Part shown: in pieces, positions 24,240-36,505 of the stretch
Numbering within the stretch: the first letter of the stretch is position 1
How the letters are laid out: each line of letters begins with the position of its first letter
Translations under genes and position numbers: made by a program
The notes under the pieces: generated by a model
Databases searched by the model: none
Told to the model about the DNA's origin: nothing
Seen by the model: only the letters and a program-made list of their open reading frames with translations
Origin: Verticillium longisporum
Lineage: Eukaryota > Ascomycota > Sordariomycetes > Glomerellales > Plectosphaerellaceae
Direction of reading: 5' to 3'
Assembly (NCBI GenBank): GCA_019188255.1
Contig: JAETXT010000003.1
Coordinates: 5,456,001-5,520,000, forward strand
Length of the DNA stretch: 64,000 nucleotides

Positions 24240-26908
24240 TTACTCTTCCCACAGTCTGCCCTGCACAGCGCTTAGCTCCACTTCCGTCATTCTCTTTCCT
24301 TCGGTGGAGTAACCTAGATGAGGGGGCCAGCACATGGACATACCAAGCACTGCATGGTCGCCACTGCAACAAACCTGCGGTGATCTTGGCATCGATCTCG
24401 ACTCTTGAATCCGCGGGAATCAAGTCCTCTGGTAACTCCACACGCTCATGGATGGGGATCCTAGAATGTCTCGCGTCAGGTGTTGAGCTTTGGTGATGAG
24501 TTTGCCGCCTTGACATACCCTTGACTGACAATCGCATCATGCTTCATGCTAGGGAAGGCGTTAATTAGTTTGGGCTCAACGTCTCGTGTTAGCGCGACTC
24601 ACTTGCTCATGCTGAGCATCCGGTCAATCTTCTTTATACCAAGCCAATGCAGCACATCAGGCATCAGTGCCTGGAAGCGCATGTCTTTCACACCGGCGAT
24701 ATTCTCAGTCCGACGGAAGTAATCGGACGCTCGATCTTCGCCACGCTTGCGAGCATTGTAGACGACTGTAGTAATGGTTAGCTCGTTGAGGCGCTTGCAG
24801 GTCCTCTATGCAGAGCCAGTGAAGATTACACATACGATACTAAGTCTGTTGTTAGCCAACTCGTCGCACATGGGAGGAAGATCTTCGTCCCAGAAGAGCT
24901 TACCTTGGTTACTTCGCCGAGAGCTCTCCCCTCTTTTCGAAAGTAGATGACAACGCCGCTTCCCCCATTCTGGGCTTCCTTGACAGCCTCTTCAATTCCG
25001 AATATGAGGTACGGACGACAGGTGCAAATATCCGAGCCAAAGACATCGCTTCCGTTGCACTTGACAGATGTCAGCTTGAGGGGAATTGTCGAGGGGTGGT
25101 AAGTGATGAGACGTACCTCGTCGTGGATGCGCAAAGCTAGTCTGACCGAATCATCCGACATTTTGGCAGGATCTCCGAAGCAGTACACGGTGAGACCGCC
25201 TGGCAGATTTTATTAGCAGGGCACTGATGCTCAGAAGTTGCCATCGCCATACCGATCGGAGGCATAAAGACCTTGATGTCATTTCGAGTGATCAACTTTG
25301 AAGGTATTAGTCTGTCGTCCTGGGAGACCTGGTGGCGAGATCTCTGGCACTCACCTCTGGATAACTACCACCGGTGTGCTCGAATAGTGATCTCCGCAAT
25401 GTACCTTCGTCTAGGCCGAGTTAGCTTGTGCAAGCCCGCAACTTCGCACTCACACCGACTGACCAATGCCGAATCGTTCTGCCACACCTGGTAGGTACCA
25501 AACCTTTGTTCGGGTCAATTAGCATCAAACGCTGCAGGGAGGGAATGTGTGGCATGACAGCGTACGGGTTCAACGGCAAACTTGGTGACCGCAAGCTCGC
25601 CTTGGTCGTTCAGGCAAACTTTGCCATCTGGAATTCTGCAACTCATATTAGGAACCAATACTGGACACTGAGGCTTTGTGACTTACAGCCTTCCACTCTC
25701 GACGCTCTCGGCGAGCTCGGGAAGCTACGTCATCATCAGCGATATTCGTAGTAGCTACATTGAAGCCATCACAACCTTCATGTGAGCCTTCGTAATGGCA
25801 ATGGTAGGACGAATGTCCACTTGATTGCCAAGTTAGAATACAATCAGTTCATGAAAGCATTGGAATGGAGAATGCATTATTTACCATTTTCGTTCTCGAT
25901 GGTGTCTTTGAACATCCAAGGCGCGAGATGTCCCCATGGATCCATGGCTACAATCTTCTTCTCATCTCCCCACTGAGGGAAGGGTCCAATCCGGGAGGCA
26001 GGTTCCGTATTGGTGAAGTCCGGTCTGCAACAGTTGCATGATGCCAGTCAGTACAGGGCGTTATCACCGGTCGTACATCTGTCTGGGTGAGATTTGCGCA
26101 CCTGTGCTCCAAATCAAGCTGCTTGCTTGCTACGGCTAGCGCATAGTAAATGGAATAAGAACCACCGCTATAGGCGCATTTGTCAGTCACAGTGATGTCA
26201 AGAGATGTCGCGAGAACCTCCAGATCTAAATGGGTCATGGCTTACTGGGCTACTTCGAGTCAGCGAACGGATGCACGATGACGGCCACGACGGTATGCTT
26301 ACCTCCAACGGCTAGATAGAGAAGATGAGGCCGGTCGGTCAGTCAAAAATAGAGCATGAGGAAGGCTACACATCTTACCGTTCCGGCGTCTGAGGGTCGA
26401 AGACAACCGGGAAACGACGACTGGCCCTCGTATGAGAGGATCAGGGTGTCCCCATCTCAGGGGAAGAGGATCAATGCCACTCTGTTTGGGATACGTGCTG
26501 TGGTAATCTTTAGCAGCCGTTGTCTACTAAACATCCCGAAACCGTGACTCAGCATCGAAAGCACCACCCAACTCACGTTAAGACAATCCGGGAGGTGAAG
26601 CCAGATCGCTGCTCAGGCGATGACGGTACGGCAGGTGCTTGCAGTTCAGGACCCTCAGAGTTTGCGACGTGATGTTGCGAGGCCCGCAGATCAGCGACAG
26701 CGTTGCTGTCGATACTCTGATCCAGATCATTCGGACCGGCTGACCGGGCATCAGTGGTTGCTCCGGTGGCCGCCAGCGGGGTTGTACGTGAGAGAGATTC
26801 GACGGCGGTGACCAGACTGGCCTGGGTCTGCTGGATCGATTTGAGCGTACTGAGCACGTCGCCCAGACCAACATTGTCAGTTGTGGCTGACGCAGCTGGG
26901 TCAGACAT
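24240..26908 (-). CDS. URC1: Uracil catabolism protein URC1 (GTP cyclohydrolase II-like)
   Basis: Nineteen exons: 26,908-26,577, 26,497-26,379, 26,311-26,303, 26,249-26,246, 26,167-26,102, 26,024-25,885, 25,819-25,776, 25,724-25,687, 25,635-25,566, 25,503-25,464, 25,410-25,355, 25,295-25,253, 25,199-25,117, 25,059-24,904, 24,839-24,836, 24,765-24,603, 24,548-24,519, 24,460-24,375, 24,313-24,240. They sum to 1557 bases, 518 residues. Recognisable stretches are VDIRPTIAITKAHMK, IFLPP-like VFMPPIGGLTVY, CNGSDVFGSDICTCRPYLIF (Cys residues matching the zinc site of GTP cyclohydrolase II), YFRKEGRALGEVTK and LSMSNMKHDAIV. In Lachancea kluyveri URC1 is required for uracil breakdown by the URC pathway; its exact reaction is unsettled. 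The N-terminal 110 residues are low-complexity. Start at 26,908 chosen over one 38 codons upstream. Two exons have only 4 bases. Confidence 0.92.
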
Positions 26909-28404
26909 GTTGAGTTTGAGGCTTAGAGTTACGTGTCCAGTGCAGAGTTCTTGCTCGGAAAGGGCTTCAGCTCGCGTGTCAATGAGAAGCAGTATAGGTA
27001 GAATTGAAAGAATATGGTTCAATCCTTGTTGAACAGCACAAGTTATATGCGGTGAGGCGAAGGCAGCATGAGTAGACTAGTCCTGACGCGCGGATGCCCG
27101 ACAGGTCCTAACAAAGCTGTCTCCACCCAGCAGCACAGTAGACGGGGCCAGTACGCCCAGATAAGGCAGCATCATTCATGTACGTATACGAAATGCTGGC
27201 AGATAAGTGGAAGGCAGGACGCACCCGGCCGTCGGCATGCGCCGTCGCGGCTGATCCGGACTAGCCAGCTGCTCTCATGCTCCTCGTGATAGGGACAAGG
27301 GGCCAGTTCGCGGCTTGGACCCGATCTCACAACAGACCTACAGGCGGCCATGAATGGTCGGTGAGTGGCCCAGCTGCACAAGAGGTGACCAATCGTTGAG
27401 AGGAGAGAGACGCGAGCCAACTATGAACGTGTCGTCCGAAACACGCTACACGTACGTGAGGACGGGGGAAGGAGCCAGGATCGTTGCCATCGATGTGCAT
27501 TGGATAGGCCGGGTGCTGGGGCACAGGAGCCGTCGGAGGCGCGAAATGCGGGGGACCTGGGTGATAAGACCCCGGCACTGACAGATAAATGCACGGTATG
27601 TACCCACAAACCGAAGGAACCTACCAACCTAGGTACTTAGGTAGGTAGGTACCTTAACTTGGGAGATAATCTGAGCCCCAAGTGGTGTGCTTTGGGTGCC
27701 AAATCAGGTACCTAGATAGGGCCCTATCCATGTCGGGTTTCTCTGTCGGAGGCGGGCCAGAAGACCTGTTGCGCCACATGCGTTTATCTGGCAGAGTCGA
27801 TGAGGCAGCTACCTCAGGTACCTATTTCGAGACAGCAATCCTCTCTCATACTGCTACCAACGTCGGTACCTACTAGGCAGGTGAACATTCTTTGTCCATG
27901 CGGGCCGGGACACCACAGTTGCTGGCCGAGGTGCTTACACAGGTGTCTAGGTAGGTACCTAAGGTACCTCAATTAGTTAGGTACTAAGTGCCCCCGAACA
28001 AATTGGGGTTCCCTGCGGTCCTTGTGCACACCGCCTGCGCTCACGTGCAGCCAAGCACCGTGCACACCCGCCAATGACGATGACTATTTCTGCCGCCACA
28101 CGCATGATTCAGGCGGGCAGGTTGCAGTGTGCCCCACAAGAATTTGCTTTGCGAGACGACAGAGAGGTGATGCTCTGGTAGGTATCATCAGCCTCAAGGA
28201 ACCTCGCCTACACGACAACGACGACATCACGACCTGCCATCCATCGCACAGACAAGGTCGCACCACCAATATCCAGTCACAGGAAACGCCAGGGAGCCCG
28301 CCTTAAGTCTACAGCTCAAGAATCACGCCGGCGCATACCCCGGGGACCTACGAACCGAAGTCGACACCGGAATCTTTGTCAATTCCAACCAGATCCGATA
28401 CAAC
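26909..28404. promoter_or_regulatory. Divergent upstream region of URC1 and ELF1 with TAGGTACC-type repeats
   Basis: 1.5 kb between two divergent start codons. It contains clustered palindromic words of the kind CCTAGGTA, GGTAGGTACC and AGGTACCT near 27,625-27,660, 27,705-27,720, 27,810-27,875 and 27,945-27,990. These could be protein-binding sites or merely a dispersed intergenic repeat; the same words recur elsewhere in the window. No gene is supported. Confidence 0.5.
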
Positions 28405-28963
28405 ATGGGCAAAAGAAAAAGCTCCAGCAAGCCGCAGGGACCCAAAAAGGTTTGTCATCCTGTGTATATCCTTCTGAGCATCGAGCAAGACGCTTCACGC
28501 ACCACACTTCGCCCCCCGTTTAGCAACCATCATTGCCTTTGATGCAGACCATGCACGGATAGACCACTATGTACACTTGCTAATGATTATGCAGAAAGAT
28601 CCTCTCCCTGAACTATTCCCTTGTCTTTTCTGTAACCATGAAGATGCTGTGAAGCCAAAGGTTGACAAGAGAAGTGGCGTGGGCAACCTATCCTGCAAAG
28701 TGTGCGGTCAGACGTTCCAATGCAGTATCAACTATCTCTCAGCCCCTGTCGACGTCTATTCCGAGTGGGTAGATGCTGCTGGTAAGCTACGGTCACCTGT
28801 AAATCTTGCGCACATGGGAGGCTGACGTAACCCAGACCACGTCTCGTCCAAGCAGAAGGCCGCTGCAAGTGGTTTGTCACAGGGCTTGGGCACCAGGCGA
28901 ATGGAGAGGCCTATCGAAGAACGAGACGACGAAGGAATTGTGGCGGACGATGATGAATACTAA
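28405..28963 (+). CDS. ELF1: Transcription elongation factor 1 (Elf1), zinc ribbon
   Basis: Three exons, 28,405-28,449, 28,595-28,781, 28,836-28,963, give 119 residues. The protein starts [20 protein letters not shown], a basic tail typical of Elf1. The zinc ribbon uses Cys pairs in FPCLFCNHE and [27 protein letters not shown] is the conserved end of the domain. A fungal-type acidic tail ends ADDDEY. Elf1 rides with RNA polymerase II through chromatin and with Spt4/5 helps passage of nucleosomes. Length and intron positions are normal. Confidence 0.95.
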
Positions 28964-29149
28964 TATGATTGTATGGGATCCGGATGGTCGATGAAGCCTT
29001 TGCAAAGCATGACGCACGCCATAAGGGACACCTGTAAGACATCACGAGATTATGAGACCGGAACTGGGACTGGCAAATTTGAATTCGATGCGCATTAGAA
29101 GAATACGAGCAAACGTGATGGCAGCTGGGCACCGGTAGTATGCGTTCTT

Positions 29150-30172
<1,023 letters not shown>

Positions 30173-31180
30173 TATTTGAGAGCGACTGGTCCGTCTAGAA
30201 AGTAGCAAATGTACGTGGGACAATTTGTGAGGGGACCGATTCCAGAAAGGCGCCTATGTTGCGGAAGTAATGCTTTATAGAGACAAGGCCCTACCTCACC
30301 GATCAGTGCTCTCGACTTTCCTCATGAACGCGAACGAGTGGACGCGGGGGAGGAGCTCTTATCTTGACGCTCGTCTCTTAAGATAAGGGCCAACATGCGC
30401 CTCGACCTCACCGCTGTAGGTACCCGGAAATGAGCCAGGGTGCCTGAGCGAGTACCTAGGTAGGTGTCCGAAAGAGCCCCTCACTCCCAGCCCCGTCGAC
30501 GGGATTGGCCAAGGCCCCTCTGAAGCCCGTCTTCCCCTCTCTCCCCACGCGGCCGGCGCCGAAGACCTATGATCCTACCATATGCACAAGAAGGGCTGCT
30601 TGGGCCCTGACGATAGAACCCGTTTCCTGACTCAAAAGAAAATGCATACGGCTCAAGCTCGCTGGCCAAGCCTATAAGATCGAACAGGATGAGCAAGTCC
30701 TAATCGTACAGCTATCGTTGCCGCTGTCTGACAGAACAGCCTGTCCAGGCGGGGCCTAGTGGGGTGTACGTATCAAGCAGCACGTGCCGGCTCCCACCCC
30801 AGACATACTGGACGCCCATCAACGCGACTACGGGGTGGCGCAATCCCAAGCGCGAGGCGTGTGGTGACCCTGCTCTCGATTCCGCGACAACTTTACTGGA
30901 ACATGTTTATCACCTTCGTTTCTCAGTCGTTTTGGCCGGCACGATCAGAATGTTCTCAGCCCCCCTCATGAGGTGAACCTGTCTTGTCGCCGCGCCCCTA
31001 GCAGATAAGCATCAATCCAAAACCAGAAACCCCTTCTGGCACACATCGCAACTGCCCATACGTGGGCTCTCCATCGGAAATCATCAACAATAGCTTGCGC
31101 AACCCGCTCCGCCAGCAGAACGACAGGCAGCTGTCACCAACTACTTTACTGATTGATTCATGTGAAGAAAAACATTGGAT
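30173..31180. promoter_or_regulatory. Divergent upstream region of the UPRT and WAPL genes
   Basis: 1.0 kb between two divergent start codons. A GTACCTAGGTAGGTGTCC stretch near 30,452-30,469 belongs to the same palindromic word family as upstream of URC1. Open frames at 30,759-30,976 overlap in two frames and are not supported as genes. Confidence 0.5.
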
Positions 31181-33481
31181 ATGGCGACACCCGACGCGAC
31201 AGGCAGCGTAAGGAAGAAACTTACGACGTACGGAAAGACCTCTCGGAAGTCCTCAAAGCCTGTATTTTCCGTGAGCGCATCGTCTGACCGCACACAAGTT
31301 ATTGCGGTACCTCTGGAAGAAGTACCTCAACGGTCCACTACAACAGCTGTGGCGAGAGAAGTTACTAAAGACAACGACAAGGCTGCGAGGCCATTGAAAG
31401 GCAGCCAAAGAGCGGATGCATCACCGTCATCCATAACACAGCGCGATGCGCCCCAAAAGCTGCCTGGTGCAGCTGTAAAACCAGGGAATAAAAAAAAAGC
31501 TTCACCAGATACTTACGGAGTTCTCACCCAAGCGCCAACATCTAGTGCGACACGACGATCAACAGGCGTCCCGATGAAGGATACTTCGTCATCTGAACGC
31601 CTACTCCAAGTCGAACGAACACAGGCGGCTTCCAGCGACAGGAAGGTCCGTCTCATCGACCGATTAGTTGCGCAAGCTATCAACAGTGCCGAACTCGATT
31701 CCGAACAGGCCAGTCAACTGTCCGATAGTTTGGAGGGGCATACCGGGCAGGCATTGGTGGCAAGCGAAAGCAACAGCACGACACCAAGAAAAAGTCAGGA
31801 TGATATTCCAAGACTGGGAGCGCAACGAGCGACACCCGACTCGAGAAAACGCAAGGCTAGGGTCACGTATGGACAGCAGCGGACCATGCGCACCGCAGTC
31901 GATGTGATGCACGAAGGAGCTGGAACTGCGGATCGTCTTCACGAGGGGAGCTATGACCGCAATTCCCCACCTCCCGCGAAATTCGCCAAGATGGACTCGT
32001 TCTCGCTTTACGACGACCCATCGGACGACGATGTACGACCAACCAAGAACGGTATTCTCAGCCTTCATGCACTGAGACAGGCTGGCGCAAATCATCGTTT
32101 TGCAGATGAGTTGAGTGACTTGGCGGAAAGGATAGGATCTCCTAAGTCGTTGCAACCCGCATCGACACGCTCGAGGAGAACTGCAATTTTAGAGCTCGGC
32201 GCAAAACTCCAGGACGACAAATTCGTTGGCCGCTTGTGTGATTATGGACCAAAAGAGACATTCTTCCAAGATCTTGAAGCCGAGGAGGACATCATCAATG
32301 CGTTCGTTATATTGTCCTCTGCTCTTGTCCTAATGGCATCGTTATCAGCACCTCATCTCATCGACCATCTCTTATCGAGTGGTGTGATTCGAATACTGTC
32401 CACGATGTTGGCCTTGGACGATGACATCATGGAGATAGCAAGACAAAAGGCGGCCACTCTTTCGAAACGCGGCCTTGCTTCCATGGAAATGTTGCGTGGT
32501 ACGATATTGCAGCTTGGGGTATGGGACGGCTCCGCCCCTGCTGTTTTGTCCCCCAAAACTCTGGCTCTTAAAGTTCTGTGCTTGTGCCACAAGTCATCTG
32601 ATGCAGAGGCTCGACAGAACTTAATTGAGGCTGTAGTCCCCCACCTGTTTGCCCTTATTAGCAAGAATGATGGCGACTTCTCTGGGGCTACAGTGGACGA
32701 CCGCATACAGGTTAACATGGCTCTTCTGCTACTACAAGAGCACTCCGTCGTAGCTATGGAGTCAAAGTTGAGCCAACGATGGATCACAGAATACCTTCCC
32801 ACCGTAGCCTTGTTTTTATCTGGTCTGCTTACATCACCGGGGACGACTTCCGAGAGTCGAGGTATCTGACTCTCAAGCTTGCCATGAACACAACCAATAA
32901 CAACCCAATATCGGCCTCGATTTTCGGACAGGGTCGCTTGATACGGCAATTAGCGACTGCGAGCCTCTCGCGCTTCCACAAGCTACACGCAATCGTCGGC
33001 CGTGGGGAGTTTCCGACTGATGTTCACAGAACGCTCGTATTGCTGCTAGGGCTGCTAATCAATATTTCTGAGCACTGTCCTGAGAGTCGGCAGTCTCTGG
33101 CTGCCGAGATAGACCTCCGGCCCTCATCACTGGATGGGCTCGTAACGGTCTGGTTGGAAAACCGCGAGTTATGTGGTAAAGTATGTATTCACTGTCACCC
33201 TCATTCTGACTTCATAGCTAAGAAAGCGACAGGCCGAAACCGTTGAGCAGACCTCTCTTGCTGTAGCCTATGGCTATCTCGCTATTCTGTTAGGATATCT
33301 GTGTCTAGAGGCTCGTGTGCGCCAACGCCTGACAAGCCAGAGCAACAAGAAAGGACTCAGCTACCTGCTGGACTCGGTACAAGAGTTCATGACCCTCCAC
33401 GCAAGAGCGGCTGGTGATGATCTCGCCGCTACCTTACAACCCCTTGTCAATGAATTACGACTCATGATGAAGAGAAGTTGA
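31181..33481 (+). CDS. WAPL: WAPL-like cohesin release factor, apparent one-base deletion
   Basis: The N-terminus (MATPDATGSVRKKLTTYGK) carries the R-K-x-x-T-Y-G-K sequence seen at the start of fungal WAPL proteins. About 300 polar residues follow, then a helical-repeat WAPL domain from about residue 290 (ILSLHALRQAGANHRFADEL) to the end (LVNELRLMMKRS). WAPL opens cohesin to release it from chromosomes. At 32,839-32,842 the run of four G must be five for the frame to pass from LFLSGLLTSPG into DDFRESRYLTLKLAMNTTNN; as written the frame stops at 32,869. One intron begins at 33,181 and ends at 33,217 or, more likely from its length, at 33,232; both keep frame. Corrected length is about 749 residues. 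The ATG at 31,181 is the first. Confidence 0.82.
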
Positions 33482-34373
33482 GTAAAGGGTGTCCCTCGTC
33501 CCTTGCACCACAATCACGCATCACTGTATTGCCCATCTTTGCGCCACATATACAGTTTACTTATACACACATGAATTCAGCAAGCCAGCTTTCGAGGGGT
33601 CGGTGTGGGGGATATGGGTCATTGGACAATAAAGTTGCAGGATGAGAGACACATGCAGCGCTTTCGTCCATATACTGTGCCAGTGATTCGACTCAAGTGG
33701 GCTATAAATTTTTTGTTCGAATCCTCTGCTACCTCATTCATCTGTCCCATATACCTGGTTTACCTGCATAATGAAGGCTCAGACAAACCATGCAACCCAT
33801 ACAGCCCGGCCCATATCATAGGATTGGTTGACTGGAAAGAGAGAGATGTCCGACCAGTCCATAGGCATAACATGCCAAAAGCTCGTTCGCTTTGACACGT
33901 AAAGCGGCTTAATGTCTTCAGATAGTCACGTAATAATTGGCCACCCAGGTACCATCTCCAAAATTAAGGCAGGTAAGGTACCGAGGTGGTAACATAGCCC
34001 CAAGGTAGGCCCTTAGCCACCCCCCGGCGAGTGATGGGACAGTCACCTCAAAATAAGACGTGGAGATGGCTGTTCTTGTGTTGAGTGTGATTCTGAACGA
34101 AACTGGTCTACAGGCCTTTGTTGAATGAGGTGTGCTGACTAGCCCCTCCGAGGCTGTCTCCCACGAACCCCGCCTGGGATGGGCTGCAATTGCCCGCTTA
34201 TCTTATCAGGTAGCCATTGGATCATGCCTGGACTAGCAGCCCACCTCCCCGTCGTCATGCCCCTCGACCTGCATCATCACCTCTCGCTCACTCCCTGCGA
34301 AGCGACTGCGCGATCGGCCTCCAGTGAACAGAACAAGAAACAAAACAAACAATACACGAGACCCCGATATCCA
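33482..34373. other. Intergenic between WAPL and Rheb, no gene seen
   Basis: It contains CAGGTACC and AAGGTACC words near 33,947-33,980. The 5' leader of the Rheb gene with an A-rich stretch lies near 34,325-34,360. A GTTCGAATC box near 33,716 is not part of a tRNA. Confidence 0.5.
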
Positions 34374-35181
34374 ATGCCGGCACCAAAGAACAGAAAAGTT
34401 GCCATTGTCGGCAGTCGCTCTGTCGGTGCGTTTTGCTTCTTTCCTCCAATCGCTCTCAATGCGGGCTATAGGACATCAGACTCTTGTTTGCATGCCGCTG
34501 GATCTGGGTTAACCTTGGGTTCGCAGGCAAATCTTCCCTGGCTGTGCAATTTGTCGATGGCCACTTCGTCGACAGCTACTATCCGACTATCGAGAATACT
34601 TTTAGCAAGACCATCAAGTACAAGGGCCAGGAGTTTGCGACGGAAATTGTCGATACCGCCGGTCAAGTATGGCGCCCTCACTGCAGAAGGCCAACCTACC
34701 ACTTTGCTAGCGAACGCTGACCATAAACCTTTCGGTTCCTAGGATGAGTACAGCATTTTGAACTCGAAACACTTCATCGGCATTCATGGATATATGCTCG
34801 TATACTCGGTGTCATCTTTGCCTTCTTTCGAGATGGTGCAAGTGATCCGCGATAAGATTCTCAATCACTTGGTATGTTATATAGCTTGACAGTGTCTGTC
34901 AGAAGACAACCAAGTACTGATGTTGATACTTGAGTTCTCAGGGAACCGATTCCGTGCCGATCGTCATGGTTGGTAACAAAAGCGATTTACGCCCAGAGCA
35001 GCGACAAGTTAGCGCTGAAGAGGGCAAGAGGGTTTCTGAACGTATCCAGTGTGGTTGGACCGAGGCCAGCGCTCGATACAACGAAAATGTTGATCAGGCC
35101 TTTGAGCTACTGATTGCGCAGATCGAGAAAGCCCAGAATCCGAACGAAGCTGCCGAAGCTGGCAAATGTGCATTGATGTAG
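34374..35181 (+). CDS. RHB1: Rheb-family small GTPase
   Basis: Four exons, 34,374-34,425, 34,527-34,666, 34,743-34,871, 34,942-35,181, give 186 residues. G1 is GSRSVGKSS, with Arg where Ras has Gly, a Rheb trait. The effector loop is YYPTIENTFSK, G3 is DTAGQDEY, G4 is NKSDL and G5 is TEASAR. The C-terminus CALM is a CAAX box for prenylation and membrane attachment. Rheb activates TOR in many fungi, or governs Arg/Lys uptake in yeasts. The first splice lies inside the P-loop. It is transcribed away from WAPL. Confidence 0.95.
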
Positions 35182-36505
35182 GAGATGCAGCGAACACACC
35201 CAATGACGGTGGAGATGCTCACAGAGCCTCCCCGCCCACAGCAACGTTTGTGTTGGCTTCTGGCGTCCTTGCGACTCGCATGTCGCGTCTGGGGATCGGC
35301 CTCTTAGCGCGAGCATTGTGTTTGTTCTTCGCCCAAGGACCCGTCCACCGGTGCGGCACTCTACCCCTCCGATGGCCGGAGGCATGTCGCGACAAGGACG
35401 CGCGGCCAAGCCGGGGAACGAAACTGGATGACATTTCATTGTTGCTGAAGGGTCATGCCTCGTCTCCTTGTCACGCCGTTTGGGGCTCTTGGGCGGGTGT
35501 CGTGCGCGGGGTAGATAAACGCACATGCCAGTCTGCATCCCTTTGTGCACATTTATGCTTCGGAGTCTTTCCTGGAGCTTTGTAGCTCGTAAATCCGATA
35601 GTAGGCCGACTTGGGAAACATCAAGCCATTCTTTGTGTAGTGTGTCGGCGACGGCTGCAGGGCATATGGGGCACAGCAGCCTGAGATGCATGTGGTTGGT
35701 AAACCTGTCAGCGGGACGCGTTTGGCGACTTCGATCAATATCAATATTTATAGCTATTAGCTGCTCTCCTTCGAAGCTACCGCGACAGGCCAGCCTGTTC
35801 GCCTCCATTGACGTCGTTATGCCATTATTTGTACGTATCATCCCGCATTTTCATGAACCTACCTCCGCGAAACGTCTCGTGTATACGTGTGTGTGAAGCG
35901 TCCAAAGTCACGCATGTATGGCTTGCATTCTCGGTGCGTTGTCGTCTGGAAGACATGGGTGTACTGGGATCGGTTGGTCGAGTGTAATTGCTTCCTAGAG
36001 GATGTGATGCTGAAACCTTAGCTGGCCGTTAATCAATGTTACTCTTTGGGTTATCGACCTTGCCATTACAATTTGGGATCAACCGCTTCAGAAGGGGCCA
36101 GCATGCGATCCTGTATCCAGTGTTTCCACGCCGTCAAGACCCAGCAGGCTGGCGGAAATGTTGCCGAAACCAACGGCGAAGCGAGCCTCTAATTTTAGTG
36201 ATCAACCGCTGGGCGTCATCCCGCTGGCCGACAAAGGGCCGCCACGCCAACAAACACGACCACTCGAAGACAACGACTTTCCCGAGACTCGCCTTCTCAC
36301 CCGACAGGCTGCCCAGCGCCGACAACCTCCATACTCTCATTCCTCTCAAGTTAGACGTTGAATCTGTTCCGATGCGTTGGGAACAATTGATGTCTGTGTC
36401 GCGGCGCCAGGCTGAGCCCAAAACCAGGGCGGCAGCACAAGATAACACCATGCGTAGAAGACTAGGGGCACGGTGGACTCTATCTTTTGCGTGTCGAAGT
36501 TTTGA
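35182..36505. other. Rheb 3' flank and unresolved 5' part of the peptidase gene
   Basis: Up to about 36,030 I see no gene; open frames on both strands overlap each other. From about 36,036 a long plus-strand frame (QAEPKTRAAAQDN...RRRLG) may hold the N-terminal part of the following C78 peptidase, but it is one base out of register with it. Confidence 0.45.

Noticed and set aside
26909..27022. Longer N-terminus of URC1 with a hydrophobic start
   Set aside because: It would give a signal-like segment to a cytosolic enzyme; the start at 26,908 fits better, though not proved.
31175..31180. WAPL start at 31,175
   Set aside because: The codon there is TTG; the first ATG is at 31,181.
33655..33745. 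GTTCGAATC box suggesting a tRNA
   Set aside because: The T stem does not pair and no A box or anticodon arm stands at the right distance.
35107..35841. 244-codon minus-strand frame behind Rheb
   Set aside because: It overlaps the end of the Rheb coding exon on the opposite strand and has no family-like sequence.
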